A stretch of DNA of 64,000 nucleotides from Polaribacter sargassicola (GCF_021991835.1 NZ_JAHDAU010000004.1:295969-359968); one strand, 5' to 3'. Counted from the stretch's first letter, positions 28,092 to 37,481 are shown. The notes: a model not told the origin generated them from the letters alone. Made by a program: numbers and translations.

Positions 28092-28166
28092 AAAAATTTA
28101 AGATTTTTTTAAAACTTTATTACATAAATATAAAGCTATCTAGAAGTTCATTTGTGCTTTTATGCT

Positions 28167-28174
28167 TAAATTTG
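28167..28174 (+). promoter_or_regulatory. -7 box TAAATTTG for the ResB/CcsA gene
   Basis: An exact match to the Bacteroidota TAnnTTTG -7 element, placed 30 bases before the ATG at 28205. A good TTG at -33 is not seen (the only TTG, in CATTTGTG, is too close), so strength is uncertain. Confidence 0.45.
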
Positions 28175-28204
28175 TTGCTCTTTTAAAACCACTTAAATTT
28201 AAGG

Positions 28205-31200
28205 ATGAAAAATATTTTCAATCTACTGTACTCAACACGTTTAATGGCTATTTTATTTTTCCTTTTTGCAACTGCAATGGGTATAGCTACATTTATAGAA
28301 AATGATTTTGGAACACAAACCTCTAAAGCTTTAGTTTACAACACTTGGTGGTTTGAGGCTATTATGATTTTCTTTGTTATCAATTTTTTTGGAAACATAT
28401 TTAGATACAAACTATACAAAAAAGAAAAATGGGCTGTACTAATGTTTCATGGTGCATTTTTATTTATTATAATAGGCGCAGGTGTTACAAGATATGTTGG
28501 TTATGAAGGTATTATGCTAATTAAAGAAGGAGAAACTACCAATAAATTTTTATCGGAAACTACTTACTTAAACGCTATTGTAGATGATGGAAATTTACAA
28601 AAACCAGAAATTAACGAGCCGATTTTACTTTCTGCTTGGGGTAAAAACTCTTGGTCTTATAAAGATAACTTTAACTCTAATGGCGTACAACAAGAATTTA
28701 GTATAGATTTAGTTGATTATATACCTTGGGCTGAAAAAAAATTAGTTGAAGATGAAAACGGTGTAGACCATTTATTTTTTGTAGAATCTTCAGAAGGAAC
28801 TCGTCATGAACATTGGATAAAAAAAGGAACTCTACAAAATATTCATGGAGTTTTAGTTGGTTTTGACGCTGCAGACAACAATGCTTCTATCAATTTTACA
28901 AAAATTGATGGTAATTTAAAAATGGTTACTAAAGATGATGGAGATTGGTTTAGAATGGCTGATCAAAAAAGAGGAACAATTACCAAAGATTCTATTCAAA
29001 ATTTTCAATACTTAACGTTGCATAATGTTGCTGGTTTACAATTTGTTGTACCAAAGCCTGCCGAAAAAGGAATTATGAAAACGGTAAGCGGACCAAAAGA
29101 TGATAAAAAATTAGATGTAATTGTTTTAGACGTAACTAGTAATAATGAAACTAAAAGAATCGAATTAACTGGTGGAAAATACAATTCTGATGGTTCTAAA
29201 GAAGTTTCTGTGGGTGGTTTAAATTTTAGAATGCTATATGGCGCAAAAATACTTGAAACTCCTTTTTCTGTAAAACTAAATGATTTTCAGTTAGAAAAAT
29301 ATCCAGGTTCAGAAAGTGCGGCTTCTTATGCTAGTGAAGTTACTGTTATTGATACTGATGAAACTTTTGATTATCGTATTTATATGAATCATATTTTAGA
29401 CCATAAAGGTTATAAATTCTTTCAATCTAGTTATGATTTATCTGGCCCAGTAGAAGAAACACATCTTTCTGTAAATCATGATTTTTTAGGAATGTTTATT
29501 ACCTATTTAGGATATTCTCTTTTATACACGGGTTTAATTTGCATTCTTTTTGCTAAAAACACTCGTTTTGATGATTTAAAGAAATCACTAAAAAAAATCA
29601 GAAAGAAAAAAATGGCTCTTTCTATTGTAGTGGCATTATTTATTTCTTCTGTTAGTTTTTCTCAAGAACACGAGGCGCATCAACCAAATCAAATTACAAA
29701 TCAACAAATAGATTCTATTTTAAAAGCTAATTTAGTTGATTTAGAACATGCAGAAAGTTTTAATAAATTGGTAATACAAGATGCCGGCGGAAGAATGAAA
29801 CCTGCTCATACTTTTGCTTCTGAATTGATTAGAAAAGTTAGTTTTACTGACACTTTTAACGGAATGGAAGCAAGCCAAGTTTTACTTTCTATTATAGAAA
29901 ACCCAAGACTTTGGTTTGAAGTTCCTGTAATTTATTTAGAAAAAGGAAACACTCAAATTAGAGAAACTTTAAGTTTACCTATGGATGCTAAATATGCTCG
30001 TTTATCTGATTTTATAACACCAACCGGAGCTTATAAAATAAAAGACAAAGTAGCAGAAGCACAAAAGAAAAATGTACAAAATAAGTTTGAAAAAGATTTA
30101 ATTAAAATTGATAGACGTGTAGGTCTTTTATACAGTGCAATTGGTGGTGCTATTTTACGTATCTATCCAATTCCTGGTGATGAAAATAATACATGGGTTT
30201 CTCAACCAGAAGTTTCTACTGCTGGTTTTAAAGCAACCGATTCTGTTTTTGTTCGTCAATCTTTACCTGTTTATATTCAACTTTTGCAAGAAGGAAAACA
30301 AACAAATGATTACTCTAAAGCAAATCAAATTTTAGACGGAATTAAAAAGTTTCAACAAAAATTTGGATCAGAAGTTTATCCTGATGAAAAGAAAATAGAT
30401 TTAGAAATTTCTTATAATAAAATTCAACCTTTTCAAAAAATTGCAAAGTACTATGGTTATACAAGTGTACTTTTAATAATTTTTGTTTTATGGCAAATTT
30501 TCAACTCTAAAAAATGGATTAATAATACGGTAAAAGTATTAACAATAATTATTGTTGGTTTATTTATTGCCCATAATTTAAGTTTAATTTCTCGCTGGTA
30601 TATTAGCGGAAATGCACCTTGGACCAATGCATACGAATCTATCATTTTTGTTGCTTGGGCAACTATGTTATTCGGGTTATTTATAGGAAGAAAATCTGCT
30701 TTAACTATTGCTGCAGCTACATTTTTAGCAGCAATTACATTAGGTTTTGCTCATCAAAATTGGTTAGATCCAGAAATTGCAAACATACAACCAGTTTTAA
30801 ATTCTTGGTGGCTTTTAGTACATACTTCTATTATTGTTGCTAGTTACGGGCCACTTTCTTTAGGAATGATTCTTGGTGTTTTTGCCTTATTTTTAATGGC
30901 ATTTACAACCGAAAAGAATAAAAAGAAAATGGACTTAAACATTAAAGAGATTACCATTATTAATGAAATGACAGTTACTGTTGGTTTGGTAATGTTAACT
31001 ATTGGAAACTTTTTAGGAGGAATGTGGGCTAACGAAAGTTGGGGACGTTATTGGGGTTGGGATCCAAAAGAAACTTGGGCTTTAATTTCTATTATGATTT
31101 ATGCCTTTATTTTACACATGCGTTTAATTCCTGGTTTAAGAGGAAAATACACTTTTAATTTATGGTCGATTTTAGCTTATTTTTCTATAATGATGACTTA

Positions 31201-31351
31201 CTTTGGTGTTAACTTTTACTTAGCAGGATTACATTCTTATGCAAGTGGAGATCAAGTAATAACGCCAAACTCTGTATTTTATTCTATAGGTTTTGTTATT
31301 ATTTTAGGTACTTTCTCTTGGTTTAAACATAAAAAATACTACAAGAAGTAA
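28205..31351 (+). CDS. Fused cytochrome c biogenesis protein, ResB plus CcsA (CcsBA)
   Basis: A 1048-residue System II heme-handling and cytochrome c synthetase protein of the fused type found in Bacteroidota and Epsilonproteobacteria. The N-terminal half is ResB-like: membrane helices near 12-30, 48-64 and 80-98, a large periplasmic domain and another helix near 425-445. A second hydrophobic segment (MALSIVVALFISSVSFS, near 475) resembles an internal signal peptide. A second periplasmic domain follows. From about 755 the C-terminal CcsA part has repeated helices, the WWD heme motif WGRYWGWDPKETW at 946-958 and a conserved His in LAGLHSY (about 1010). It attaches heme to CxxCH proteins on the periplasmic side. 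It is monocistronic with its own promoter candidate. Confidence 0.93.
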   Translation: MKNIFNLLYSTRLMAILFFLFATAMGIATFIENDFGTQTSKALVYNTWWFEAIMIFFVINFFGNIFRYKLYKKEKWAVLMFHGAFLFIIIGAGVTRYVGYEGIMLIKEGETTNKFLSETTYLNAIVDDGNLQKPEINEPILLSAWGKNSWSYKDNFNSNGVQQEFSIDLVDYIPWAEKKLVEDENGVDHLFFVESSEGTRHEHWIKKGTLQNIHGVLVGFDAADNNASINFTKIDGNLKMVTKDDGDWFRMADQKRGTITKDSIQNFQYLTLHNVAGLQFVVPKPAEKGIMKTVSGPKDDKKLDVIVLDVTSNNETKRIELTGGKYNSDGSKEVSVGGLNFRMLYGAKILETPFSVKLNDFQLEKYPGSESAASYASEVTVIDTDETFDYRIYMNHILDHKGYKFFQSSYDLSGPVEETHLSVNHDFLGMFITYLGYSLLYTGLICILFAKNTRFDDLKKSLKKIRKKKMALSIVVALFISSVSFSQEHEAHQPNQITNQQIDSILKANLVDLEHAESFNKLVIQDAGGRMKPAHTFASELIRKVSFTDTFNGMEASQVLLSIIENPRLWFEVPVIYLEKGNTQIRETLSLPMDAKYARLSDFITPTGAYKIKDKVAEAQKKNVQNKFEKDLIKIDRRVGLLYSAIGGAILRIYPIPGDENNTWVSQPEVSTAGFKATDSVFVRQSLPVYIQLLQEGKQTNDYSKANQILDGIKKFQQKFGSEVYPDEKKIDLEISYNKIQPFQKIAKYYGYTSVLLIIFVLWQIFNSKKWINNTVKVLTIIIVGLFIAHNLSLISRWYISGNAPWTNAYESIIFVAWATMLFGLFIGRKSALTIAAATFLAAITLGFAHQNWLDPEIANIQPVLNSWWLLVHTSIIVASYGPLSLGMILGVFALFLMAFTTEKNKKKMDLNIKEITIINEMTVTVGLVMLTIGNFLGGMWANESWGRYWGWDPKETWALISIMIYAFILHMRLIPGLRGKYTFNLWSILAYFSIMMTYFGVNFYLAGLHSYASGDQVITPNSVFYSIGFVIILGTFSWFKHKKYYKK

Positions 31352-31414
31352 ACACAAAAAATTGATATAAAGAAATTTCATTAGAAGAGACAATCCATTT
31401 TTACAATAAAAATG

Positions 31415-31422
31415 TATTTTTG
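31415..31422 (+). promoter_or_regulatory. -7 box TATTTTTG for the DUF2892-like gene
   Basis: An exact TAnnTTTG match 57 bases before the ATG at 31479. No clear -33 TTG is present. The leader it would produce contains a short palindrome. Confidence 0.4.
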
Positions 31423-31445
31423 CATTCAACTAAAAAAAATCAACA

Positions 31446-31461
31446 TCTCTAAAATTAGAGA
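31446..31461 (+). repeat. Short inverted repeat in a 5' leader
   Basis: TCTCTAA and TTAGAGA (31446-31452 with 31455-31461) form a seven-base-pair palindrome that ends 17 bases before the ATG of the next gene. It could be a small leader hairpin or a protein-binding site; nothing else supports either. Confidence 0.3.
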
Positions 31462-31478
31462 AGACAAACAACACAAAA

Positions 31479-31994
31479 ATGTTTCATAAAAATATAAAAT
31501 TAGTATTAGCCGCTTTAATAACTGCATGGTCTGTTTATCAATTTGTACTTGGTAATATAATGAATGGAATTTCGCTTCTACTTTTAGCAGGAATTTTCGT
31601 TTTATTTTACTTTAAAAATGAGTTTATTTTAATGGCTTTTTTACAATTACGTAAGCAAAACTTTGAAGGAACTAAAAAGTGGTTAGGTTATATTAAAAAC
31701 CCAGAAGCTGCTTTAATTGTAAAACAACAAGGTTATTTTAACTATTTACACGGAATAATATTAAGCCAAACAAATATTACACAAGCAGAAAAATATTTGC
31801 GCAAAGCTGTAAAATTAGGTTTAGCAATGGATCATGATTTAGCAATGGCAAAATTACAATTAGCAGGTATTGCAATGACAAAAAGACGTAAACGTGAAGC
31901 TACAAACTTAATGGCAGAAGCTAAGAAGTTAGACAAACACGGTATGTTAAAAGAACAAATGACAATGATGAAACAACAAATGAAGAAAATTTAA
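31479..31994 (+). CDS. Small membrane protein with helical repeat tail (DUF2892-like)
   Basis: A 171-residue protein. Residues 5-45 are hydrophobic and form two membrane helices (IKLVLAALITAWSVYQFVLG and the following GISLLLLAGIFVLFYF). The rest is basic, helical and TPR-like (AEKYLRKAVKLGLAMDHDLAMAKLQLAGIAMTKRR), ending in a methionine- and glutamine-rich tail. Related flavobacterial proteins carry a DUF2892 label in my memory, but I cannot verify this. No function is known. The tail probably faces the cytoplasm given its positive charge. It ends at a strong shared terminator. Confidence 0.7.
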   Translation: MFHKNIKLVLAALITAWSVYQFVLGNIMNGISLLLLAGIFVLFYFKNEFILMAFLQLRKQNFEGTKKWLGYIKNPEAALIVKQQGYFNYLHGIILSQTNITQAEKYLRKAVKLGLAMDHDLAMAKLQLAGIAMTKRRKREATNLMAEAKKLDKHGMLKEQMTMMKQQMKKI

Positions 31995-32030
31995 TTTTAT
32001 TCTATATTTTACTCATTATTTAATTCAATT

Positions 32031-32066
32031 AAAAATCCGCTATTTATTTCTAAATAGCGGATTTTT
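32031..32066. terminator. Bidirectional intrinsic terminator
   Basis: A perfect 16-base-pair stem (32031-32046 with 32051-32066, core TCCGCTATTTA) has a TTTC loop, an A-tract on the left and a T-tract on the right. It separates the convergent DUF2892-like gene and the LysM lipoprotein gene. Confidence 0.9.
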
Positions 32067-32107
32067 TTTGTGATATATAATTAGATTATTCTTGCTATTA
32101 CTTGTAG

Positions 32108-33718
32108 TTATTTTAATCGAACCAAACTTAAATCTTCTTTGTATTGTACTATAAATAATCCGTTGTTATCTACAGATCCAAATAACTTAGTATCATAATC
32201 AAACTTAGTTTCTACTCTATAAGAAGCGCCGTCTTTAAAAGTAGCTTCTAACCTGTTACCAGAAGCTAAACGCATTAAAACATCATATGTAATATCAAAA
32301 CCTTTTGTTGCGTAAAAAGATGGTAAAACATTATTTTTAATATAATATTGTTTGTTAAATAACTGTGTGGTTTTAGAAGATTCATCTACATACTCATCAC
32401 TTGCGTATGTTAAGTGAACCTTTGCTAATTTTTTATTATCAATTTTATCAAAGGCTTTACCTTTATTAATAGCAAAAACTCTAACATCTGTAGAATCTGG
32501 CAAACTAATTAAACTATTAATTGCATCTGCAACTAAAACCTCATCATCAGAAGTTAATACTACCCAATTATTTGTATTTGGTTTTAAAACTTCTAAAAAA
32601 CGATCTTTTGCAATATATCCATCTCTTGTTTTTAAAACCGAAATATAATTTATAGAATCGTGTTTTTCTAATGATGTTTTTATAACATTGCTAGACATAT
32701 TTGATGCTGAGCTACCATCACCCACTAAAATTAAATTTCCACTTGTAAAACTTTCGCTTATATAATCTATTAAACCTTTTCTAAAAATGCTTTTATCTGC
32801 AGCCGTTTTAATTAATCTAGAAGATTTAAAATTAGATTGATTTTTTGAGTATACAGGAAAAATTACTGGCGTTTTTACATTAGCTGCAACCTTTTCTGCT
32901 TCTTCTGAATACAAAGGACCAATAATTACATCGTAATCATTTAGAATATTTTCAGATAAAATTGAGTTTATTTTAGTGTTTTTTCTTTCTGTATCAAAAA
33001 CATTTAACTCTACATTTAAGCCTTGTTTTTCTAAAGAATCAATCGCAATTTCTGCTCCTAAATATAAATCTGTAACAATATTTGCCAATTTACTCTTTAA
33101 AAAAATATCTTTAGATTCTATAGAATCATAATCATTTGCAAGAAAGGGCAATAATAATGCAACCTTTAAAGAATTACTATCTTCTATTACATCTTCATAA
33201 ATGTTTTTATCAAGACTCTCACCAGCTTCTATATCTTTAATTTTTATAATTTGCCCTGTTTTTAATCCTTCTGATAATTCAGGATTTAAAGCTATCATTT
33301 CATCTTTAGAGACATTATAAAAACGAGTTAAACTATAAAAAGTATCTCCTTTTTTTACTTGATAACCAACAAAAAGTTTGTCATTTTCTTCAATTATACC
33401 ATCTTTAAAATTTAAAGATTCGGTATTATTTGTATCATCTTTTACAACAATACTATTATCTTCTGTGTTAATACTATTACCTTGTTCTGTAACTACCATT
33501 TTTTTATTAGGTATAACAATAACAGTATTTACAGGTGGTTTTCTACCAACATCTGGATTTAAAAGCATTAACTCGGTAGTCTTCATATCCAATTTCTTGG
33601 CTATACTTCGTAAAGACTCTCCTTCTTTAACTTTATACTGAATGTATTTTTTTTGTTGACCACATGATATAGTAAACGTTAAGATACATAGAAAAACAAA
33701 AAACTTTAAATGTTTCAT
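32108..33718 (-). CDS. LysM lipoprotein with periplasmic-binding-protein domain
   Basis: A 536-residue predicted lipoprotein. I use the ATG at 33718, which gives MKHLKFFVFLCILTFTISC with the lipobox at its end; an upstream ATG at 33733 overlaps guaA and adds five residues of no clear value. Two LysM repeats follow (about 28-72, YKVKEGESLRSIAKKL; and 118-163, YQVKKGDTFYSLTRFY), which bind peptidoglycan glycan strands. From about 180 the protein has the type I periplasmic-binding fold used by branched-chain amino acid receptors (LKVALLLPFLAND, DVIIGPLYSEEAEKVA, PVIFPVYSKNQ). No transporter gene is adjacent. The architecture recalls LpoA, whose C-terminal domain has the same fold, but the similarity is structural reasoning only. 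It is coupled to guaA. Confidence 0.83.
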   Translation of the reverse strand: MKHLKFFVFLCILTFTISCGQQKKYIQYKVKEGESLRSIAKKLDMKTTELMLLNPDVGRKPPVNTVIVIPNKKMVVTEQGNSINTEDNSIVVKDDTNNTESLNFKDGIIEENDKLFVGYQVKKGDTFYSLTRFYNVSKDEMIALNPELSEGLKTGQIIKIKDIEAGESLDKNIYEDVIEDSNSLKVALLLPFLANDYDSIESKDIFLKSKLANIVTDLYLGAEIAIDSLEKQGLNVELNVFDTERKNTKINSILSENILNDYDVIIGPLYSEEAEKVAANVKTPVIFPVYSKNQSNFKSSRLIKTAADKSIFRKGLIDYISESFTSGNLILVGDGSSASNMSSNVIKTSLEKHDSINYISVLKTRDGYIAKDRFLEVLKPNTNNWVVLTSDDEVLVADAINSLISLPDSTDVRVFAINKGKAFDKIDNKKLAKVHLTYASDEYVDESSKTTQLFNKQYYIKNNVLPSFYATKGFDITYDVLMRLASGNRLEATFKDGASYRVETKFDYDTKLFGSVDNNGLFIVQYKEDLSLVRLK

Positions 33719-33723
33719 ATATT

Positions 33724-35259
33724 TTATTCCCATTCTATAGTTGCAGGTGGTTTAGAGCTTATATCGTACACAACTCTATTTACACCTTTTACTTGATTTA
33801 TTATTTTATTAGATGTTTTCTGTAAAAATTCATAAGGTAAATTAACCCAATCTGCAGTCATACCGTCTGTACTTTCTACAGCTCTTAAAGCAACTACTTT
33901 TTCATAAGTTCTTTCATCACCCATTACTCCTACAGAATTAACTGGTAATAACATTGCACCAGCTTGCCAAACTTTATCATACAAACCATCTTCTTTTAAT
34001 CCGTTTATAAAGATAGCATCTACTTCTTGTAATATTCTTACTTTTTCTGCTGTGATGTCTCCTAAAATACGAATACCTAAACCAGGACCTGGAAAAGGAT
34101 GACGACCTAATAATTCTGGATCAATCCCCATAGAAGCACCAACTCTTCTTACCTCATCTTTAAAAATCATTTTTAAAGGTTCTACTATTTTTAGTTTCAT
34201 AAAATCTGGTAAACCACCAACATTATGATGACTTTTAATAGTAGCCGAAGGGCCTCCGTTTACAGATACAGACTCTATAACATCTGGATAAATTGTTCCT
34301 TGTGCTAACCAAGTAACATCTGTAATTTTATGCGCTTCATCATCAAAAACTTCTATAAAAGCATTCCCGATTGCTTTTCTTTTCTTTTCTGGATCTGTAA
34401 CACCTTCTAAAGCTTTCAAAAAACGTGCCGATGCATCTACACCTTTAACGTTTAATCCCATTCCTTCGTATTGTGTTAATACACTTTTAAACTCATCTTT
34501 TCTTAAAAGACCGTTATTAACAAAAATACAATATAGATTTTCTCCTATTGCTTTGTTTAATAAAACTGCTGCTACTGTAGAGTCTACACCTCCAGAAAGG
34601 CCTAAAACAACCTTGTCTTTACCAACGGTTTCTCTAATAGTTGCTACTGTACTTTCTACAAAAGAATCTGGTGTCCAAGTTTGTTCTACTTTAGCAATTT
34701 TAACTAAAAAGTTTTCTAAAACTTGTTTTCCATCTGTAGAGTGATATACTTCTGGATGAAATTGAATAGCATAAGTTTCTTCTCCCTTTATTTTATAAGC
34801 TGCATTTTGTACATCTGTAGTACTCGCTAACAACTCTCCATTTTCTGGTAATTCTTTTATTGTGTCTGAGTGACTCATCCAAACTTGGCTACCAACAGAA
34901 ATATTTTCGAAAAAAACTTCATCATTTTTTATATATGATAAATTAGCTCTACCATACTCTCTTGTATTAGAAGGTGCCACTTGTCCGCCAGAAAAATGGG
35001 CTAAATATTGAGCGCCATAACAAACTGCTAAAACAGGTTTTTTTCCTCTAATTTCTGATAAATCTGGATGTAAAACATTTTCTCCTCTTACAGAATTAGG
35101 ACTACCTGATAAAATAATCGCTTTAAATTCTGCTTGATTTTTTGGTGGATGGTTATACGGATGAATTTCACAGTAAATGTTTAATTCTCTTACTCTTCTC
35201 GCAATTAGTTGTGTGTATTGCGAACCGAAATCTAAAATAAGTACGTTGTTTTGTTGCAT
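33724..35259 (-). CDS. guaA: GMP synthase (glutamine-hydrolysing)
   Basis: Converts XMP to GMP using ATP and glutamine. The glutaminase domain has nucleophile C80 ([12 protein letters not shown]) and partners H168/E170 (FHPEVYH). The ATP-pyrophosphatase domain has the P-loop SGGVDS at 222-227. The C-terminal dimerisation domain ends in the conserved PPATIEWE. At 511 residues it is normal length. I start at the ATG at 35259 ([22 protein letters not shown]); a TTG two codons upstream is not needed. The LysM lipoprotein gene begins 5 bases after the stop, suggesting a shared transcript. Confidence 0.97.
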   Translation of the reverse strand: MQQNNVLILDFGSQYTQLIARRVRELNIYCEIHPYNHPPKNQAEFKAIILSGSPNSVRGENVLHPDLSEIRGKKPVLAVCYGAQYLAHFSGGQVAPSNTREYGRANLSYIKNDEVFFENISVGSQVWMSHSDTIKELPENGELLASTTDVQNAAYKIKGEETYAIQFHPEVYHSTDGKQVLENFLVKIAKVEQTWTPDSFVESTVATIRETVGKDKVVLGLSGGVDSTVAAVLLNKAIGENLYCIFVNNGLLRKDEFKSVLTQYEGMGLNVKGVDASARFLKALEGVTDPEKKRKAIGNAFIEVFDDEAHKITDVTWLAQGTIYPDVIESVSVNGGPSATIKSHHNVGGLPDFMKLKIVEPLKMIFKDEVRRVGASMGIDPELLGRHPFPGPGLGIRILGDITAEKVRILQEVDAIFINGLKEDGLYDKVWQAGAMLLPVNSVGVMGDERTYEKVVALRAVESTDGMTADWVNLPYEFLQKTSNKIINQVKGVNRVVYDISSKPPATIEWE

Positions 35260-35352
35260 GCGCAAAAATAATATTTTGATATTAGATTTACGATATAAGA
35301 TGTTAGATTTTTTTTGTAAATTATAATTCGTAAAAAACCAAAGAGAATTTGT

Positions 35353-36417
35353 TTAAAATCTATAAACAATTGCATTAATATTCATACCTGCACCTACAGA
35401 AGCAAAAATAACAACATCTCCTTTATTTACTTCTTGGTTTTCTATTTCTCCCTTTAAAACTAAATCTAATAACGTTGGTACTGTTGCTACAGAACTATTA
35501 CCTAATTTAGCAATACTTAAAGGCATTACATCTTTTGGTACTTTCTTTTTAAACAATCTAAAAAAACGTTTTATAATAGCTTCATCCATTTTTTCATTAG
35601 CTTGATGGATAAATATCTTTTTTACTTCATCTATTTCTACTCCACTTTTATCTAAAGCTAACTTCATAGCAGCAGGAACATTTACCAATGCAAATTCGTA
35701 AATTTTTCTACCTAACATTTTAATATAACGGGTATTCTTGTCTTCATTTACATTAAATGAATTTCCGTAATAAAGATAATACGCTTCATCTTTTGCAAAT
35801 GTTTGCGTTGCATGACTTAAAATACCAGTATTGGTTTCTTTAGTTTCTTCTAAAACACAAGCACCTGCTCCATCACTAAAAATCATTGAATCTCTATCGT
35901 GTTTATCTACAACTCTAGACAAGGTTTCTACACCAATTACTAAGCATTTTTTTGCCATACCAGCTTTAATAAACGCTTGTGCCTGTATGGTTGCTTCTAT
36001 CCAACCTGGGCAACCAAAAAGAATATCATAAGCAACACAATTAGGATTTTCTATACCTAATTGGTATTTAACTCTTGTTGCAATACTTGGTACAGAATCA
36101 CTCTGTATTGTACCATATTTTATATCACCAAAATTATGAGCTACAATAATATAATCTAATTCTTCTTGATTAATTTTAGCATCTTTAATTGCGTTTTCTG
36201 CAGCAAAAAAGGCTAAGTGAGACGAGGTATGTTCTTGCTCTGCATACCTTCTTTCTTCAATACCTGTTATTGCTTTAAATTTTTCAATAATTACATTATT
36301 TTCAGAATTAAAAGTAGACCCATCTTCATTTAAAAATTTTTCATTTAAAAAATCTTTATTTTGTTTTTTGATAGAAGGTATATATGTACCAGTCCCTATA
36401 ATTTTTGATGAACTCAT
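35353..36417 (-). CDS. 3-oxoacyl-ACP synthase III family protein (FabH-like)
   Basis: A thiolase-fold condensing enzyme. The active-site triad is C136 (LFGCPGWIEA), H271 (FIHQAN) and N307 (LGNSSVAT), all intact. Length is 354 residues, about 20-30 longer than housekeeping FabH, with an extra segment near 18-45. No other fatty-acid synthesis gene is close, so this may be a specialised starter-condensing enzyme rather than the main FabH. It lies between guaA (93-base gap) and the hemoglobin gene (143-base gap), so it may have its own promoter. TACTTTAG upstream on the minus strand is a possible weak -7 box. Confidence 0.85.
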   Translation of the reverse strand: MSSSKIIGTGTYIPSIKKQNKDFLNEKFLNEDGSTFNSENNVIIEKFKAITGIEERRYAEQEHTSSHLAFFAAENAIKDAKINQEELDYIIVAHNFGDIKYGTIQSDSVPSIATRVKYQLGIENPNCVAYDILFGCPGWIEATIQAQAFIKAGMAKKCLVIGVETLSRVVDKHDRDSMIFSDGAGACVLEETKETNTGILSHATQTFAKDEAYYLYYGNSFNVNEDKNTRYIKMLGRKIYEFALVNVPAAMKLALDKSGVEIDEVKKIFIHQANEKMDEAIIKRFFRLFKKKVPKDVMPLSIAKLGNSSVATVPTLLDLVLKGEIENQEVNKGDVVIFASVGAGMNINAIVYRF

Positions 36418-36560
36418 AATTAAAAATTAAGTATTATTTTATTTAAAAAATATCAGCCCTCTAAAGTACAACTTAGCTTACAAATAGAATTTATTTAAAA
36501 AAAGCAAAAATGATATTCAAAGTAATTATTTTAAAAACAAAAAGAAAAAGAAATGATATT

Positions 36561-36944
36561 TTACTTATGATAAACACCAAGCTTAAGCTCCATAACTGTG
36601 GCTATTGACTTCGCTCTGTTCTTCATGTTTTGCACATATTCGCCTTCAAAATAGGTATCAATAGTTTTAAATAAATACGATACCCAAAGCACAAAATGTT
36701 CTTTTTTAAAGGTTACAAATGCGTTTTTATCTACATGTTTTTTCATCACATTATTCGCATAAGTATTTGTATCAAAAAGTATATCATTCCAAAAATCTGA
36801 AATAACATTTAAATGTTCTTCTAAATGATTATTTGCTACAATTTCTTCAAAAAAAGGAATCATTTTTTCATCACTTAATAATTGATCATAAAACTTGGTA
36901 ATAATTAGTTTTATATCTTCTCTTGATGAAATATCTGGTTTCAT
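36561..36944 (-). CDS. Group III truncated hemoglobin
   Basis: A 127-residue two-over-two heme globin. Tyr19 (KFYDQLL) sits at the B10 position that contacts bound ligand. Helix E contains HLEEHLNVISDFW, with H44 a candidate E7 residue. The proximal heme ligand is probably H70 (NVMKKHVDKN), followed at the usual distance by the HFVLW segment (83-87). Proteins of this group bind oxygen or nitric oxide with high affinity; the physiological role here is unknown. It follows cdd by 11 bases and is probably expressed with it. Confidence 0.86.
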   Translation of the reverse strand: MKPDISSREDIKLIITKFYDQLLSDEKMIPFFEEIVANNHLEEHLNVISDFWNDILFDTNTYANNVMKKHVDKNAFVTFKKEHFVLWVSYLFKTIDTYFEGEYVQNMKNRAKSIATVMELKLGVYHK

Positions 36945-36955
36945 AATTTTAAAAA

Positions 36956-37438
36956 CTATAAATAAGAGCTATCAAAAGAAAAAGGCAACAAAGAAAGAAG
37001 AGATTCTGTTTTTACAACTTCTCCTAATTCTCCCATAAAAAGTACGGAAAAAGGTTCTTTTTGATTGATTTCGTATTCTGATAATGTTTGTCTACAAGCT
37101 CCACAAGGGCCAACTGGCTTATCTACTTTAGAGATTTGTGAACTTGCTGTAATTGCTAATTTTTTAATTTTTATTCCTGGATAAGTAGAACCTGCTTTCC
37201 AAATAGCTACTCTTTCTGCACACATGCCAGAAGGGTAAGCTGCACTTTCTTGGTTGTTACCTAAAACAATTTCTCCGTTTTCTAACAATAAAGCTGCACC
37301 AACATTAAATTTAGAATATGGAGCATAGGCTTTTTCTCTTGCTTCTATTGCTTTATTCATCAACATTTTATCATCTACAGAAAGTTCTAAAATATCTTTA
37401 AATACGATTGCAGATGTTGAAACTTCAATTTTTCTCAT
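36956..37438 (-). CDS. cdd: Cytidine deaminase
   Basis: Deaminates cytidine and deoxycytidine to uridine forms for pyrimidine salvage. The zinc site is complete: C73-A-E75 (SGMCAERVAIW) and C112-x2-C115 (GPCGACRQTLSEY). The substrate segment KFNVGAALL is present. The start at 37438 (MRKIEVSTSA) gives 160 residues. An upstream in-frame ATG at 37456 lies inside the terminator hairpin of porV and is unlikely. Its place directly behind porV matches the order reported for gliding Flavobacteria. Confidence 0.93.
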   Translation of the reverse strand: MRKIEVSTSAIVFKDILELSVDDKMLMNKAIEAREKAYAPYSKFNVGAALLLENGEIVLGNNQESAAYPSGMCAERVAIWKAGSTYPGIKIKKLAITASSQISKVDKPVGPCGACRQTLSEYEINQKEPFSVLFMGELGEVVKTESLLSLLPFSFDSSYL

Positions 37439-37454
37439 AAAAAATCTATTAGTC

Positions 37455-37481
37455 AAAAAAAGCAGTCTTATTGACTGCTTT
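37455..37481 (-). terminator. Intrinsic terminator after porV
   Basis: The arms AAGCAGTC (37460-37467) and GACTGCTT (37473-37480) form a stem with a five-base loop. Read on the minus strand it is followed by a run of T (37455-37461). It ends just before the cdd start, so porV and cdd are probably separate transcripts or only partly linked. Confidence 0.75.

Noticed and set aside
33719..33733. Upstream start for the LysM lipoprotein
   Set aside because: It adds five residues and overlaps guaA. The ATG at 33718 already gives a complete lipoprotein signal.
35260..35352. TTACGA and TCGTAA inverted repeat between guaA and the KAS III gene
   Set aside because: The arms are short and about 35 bases apart with AT-rich sequence between them. 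Such pairs are expected by chance, and no terminator or operator structure results.
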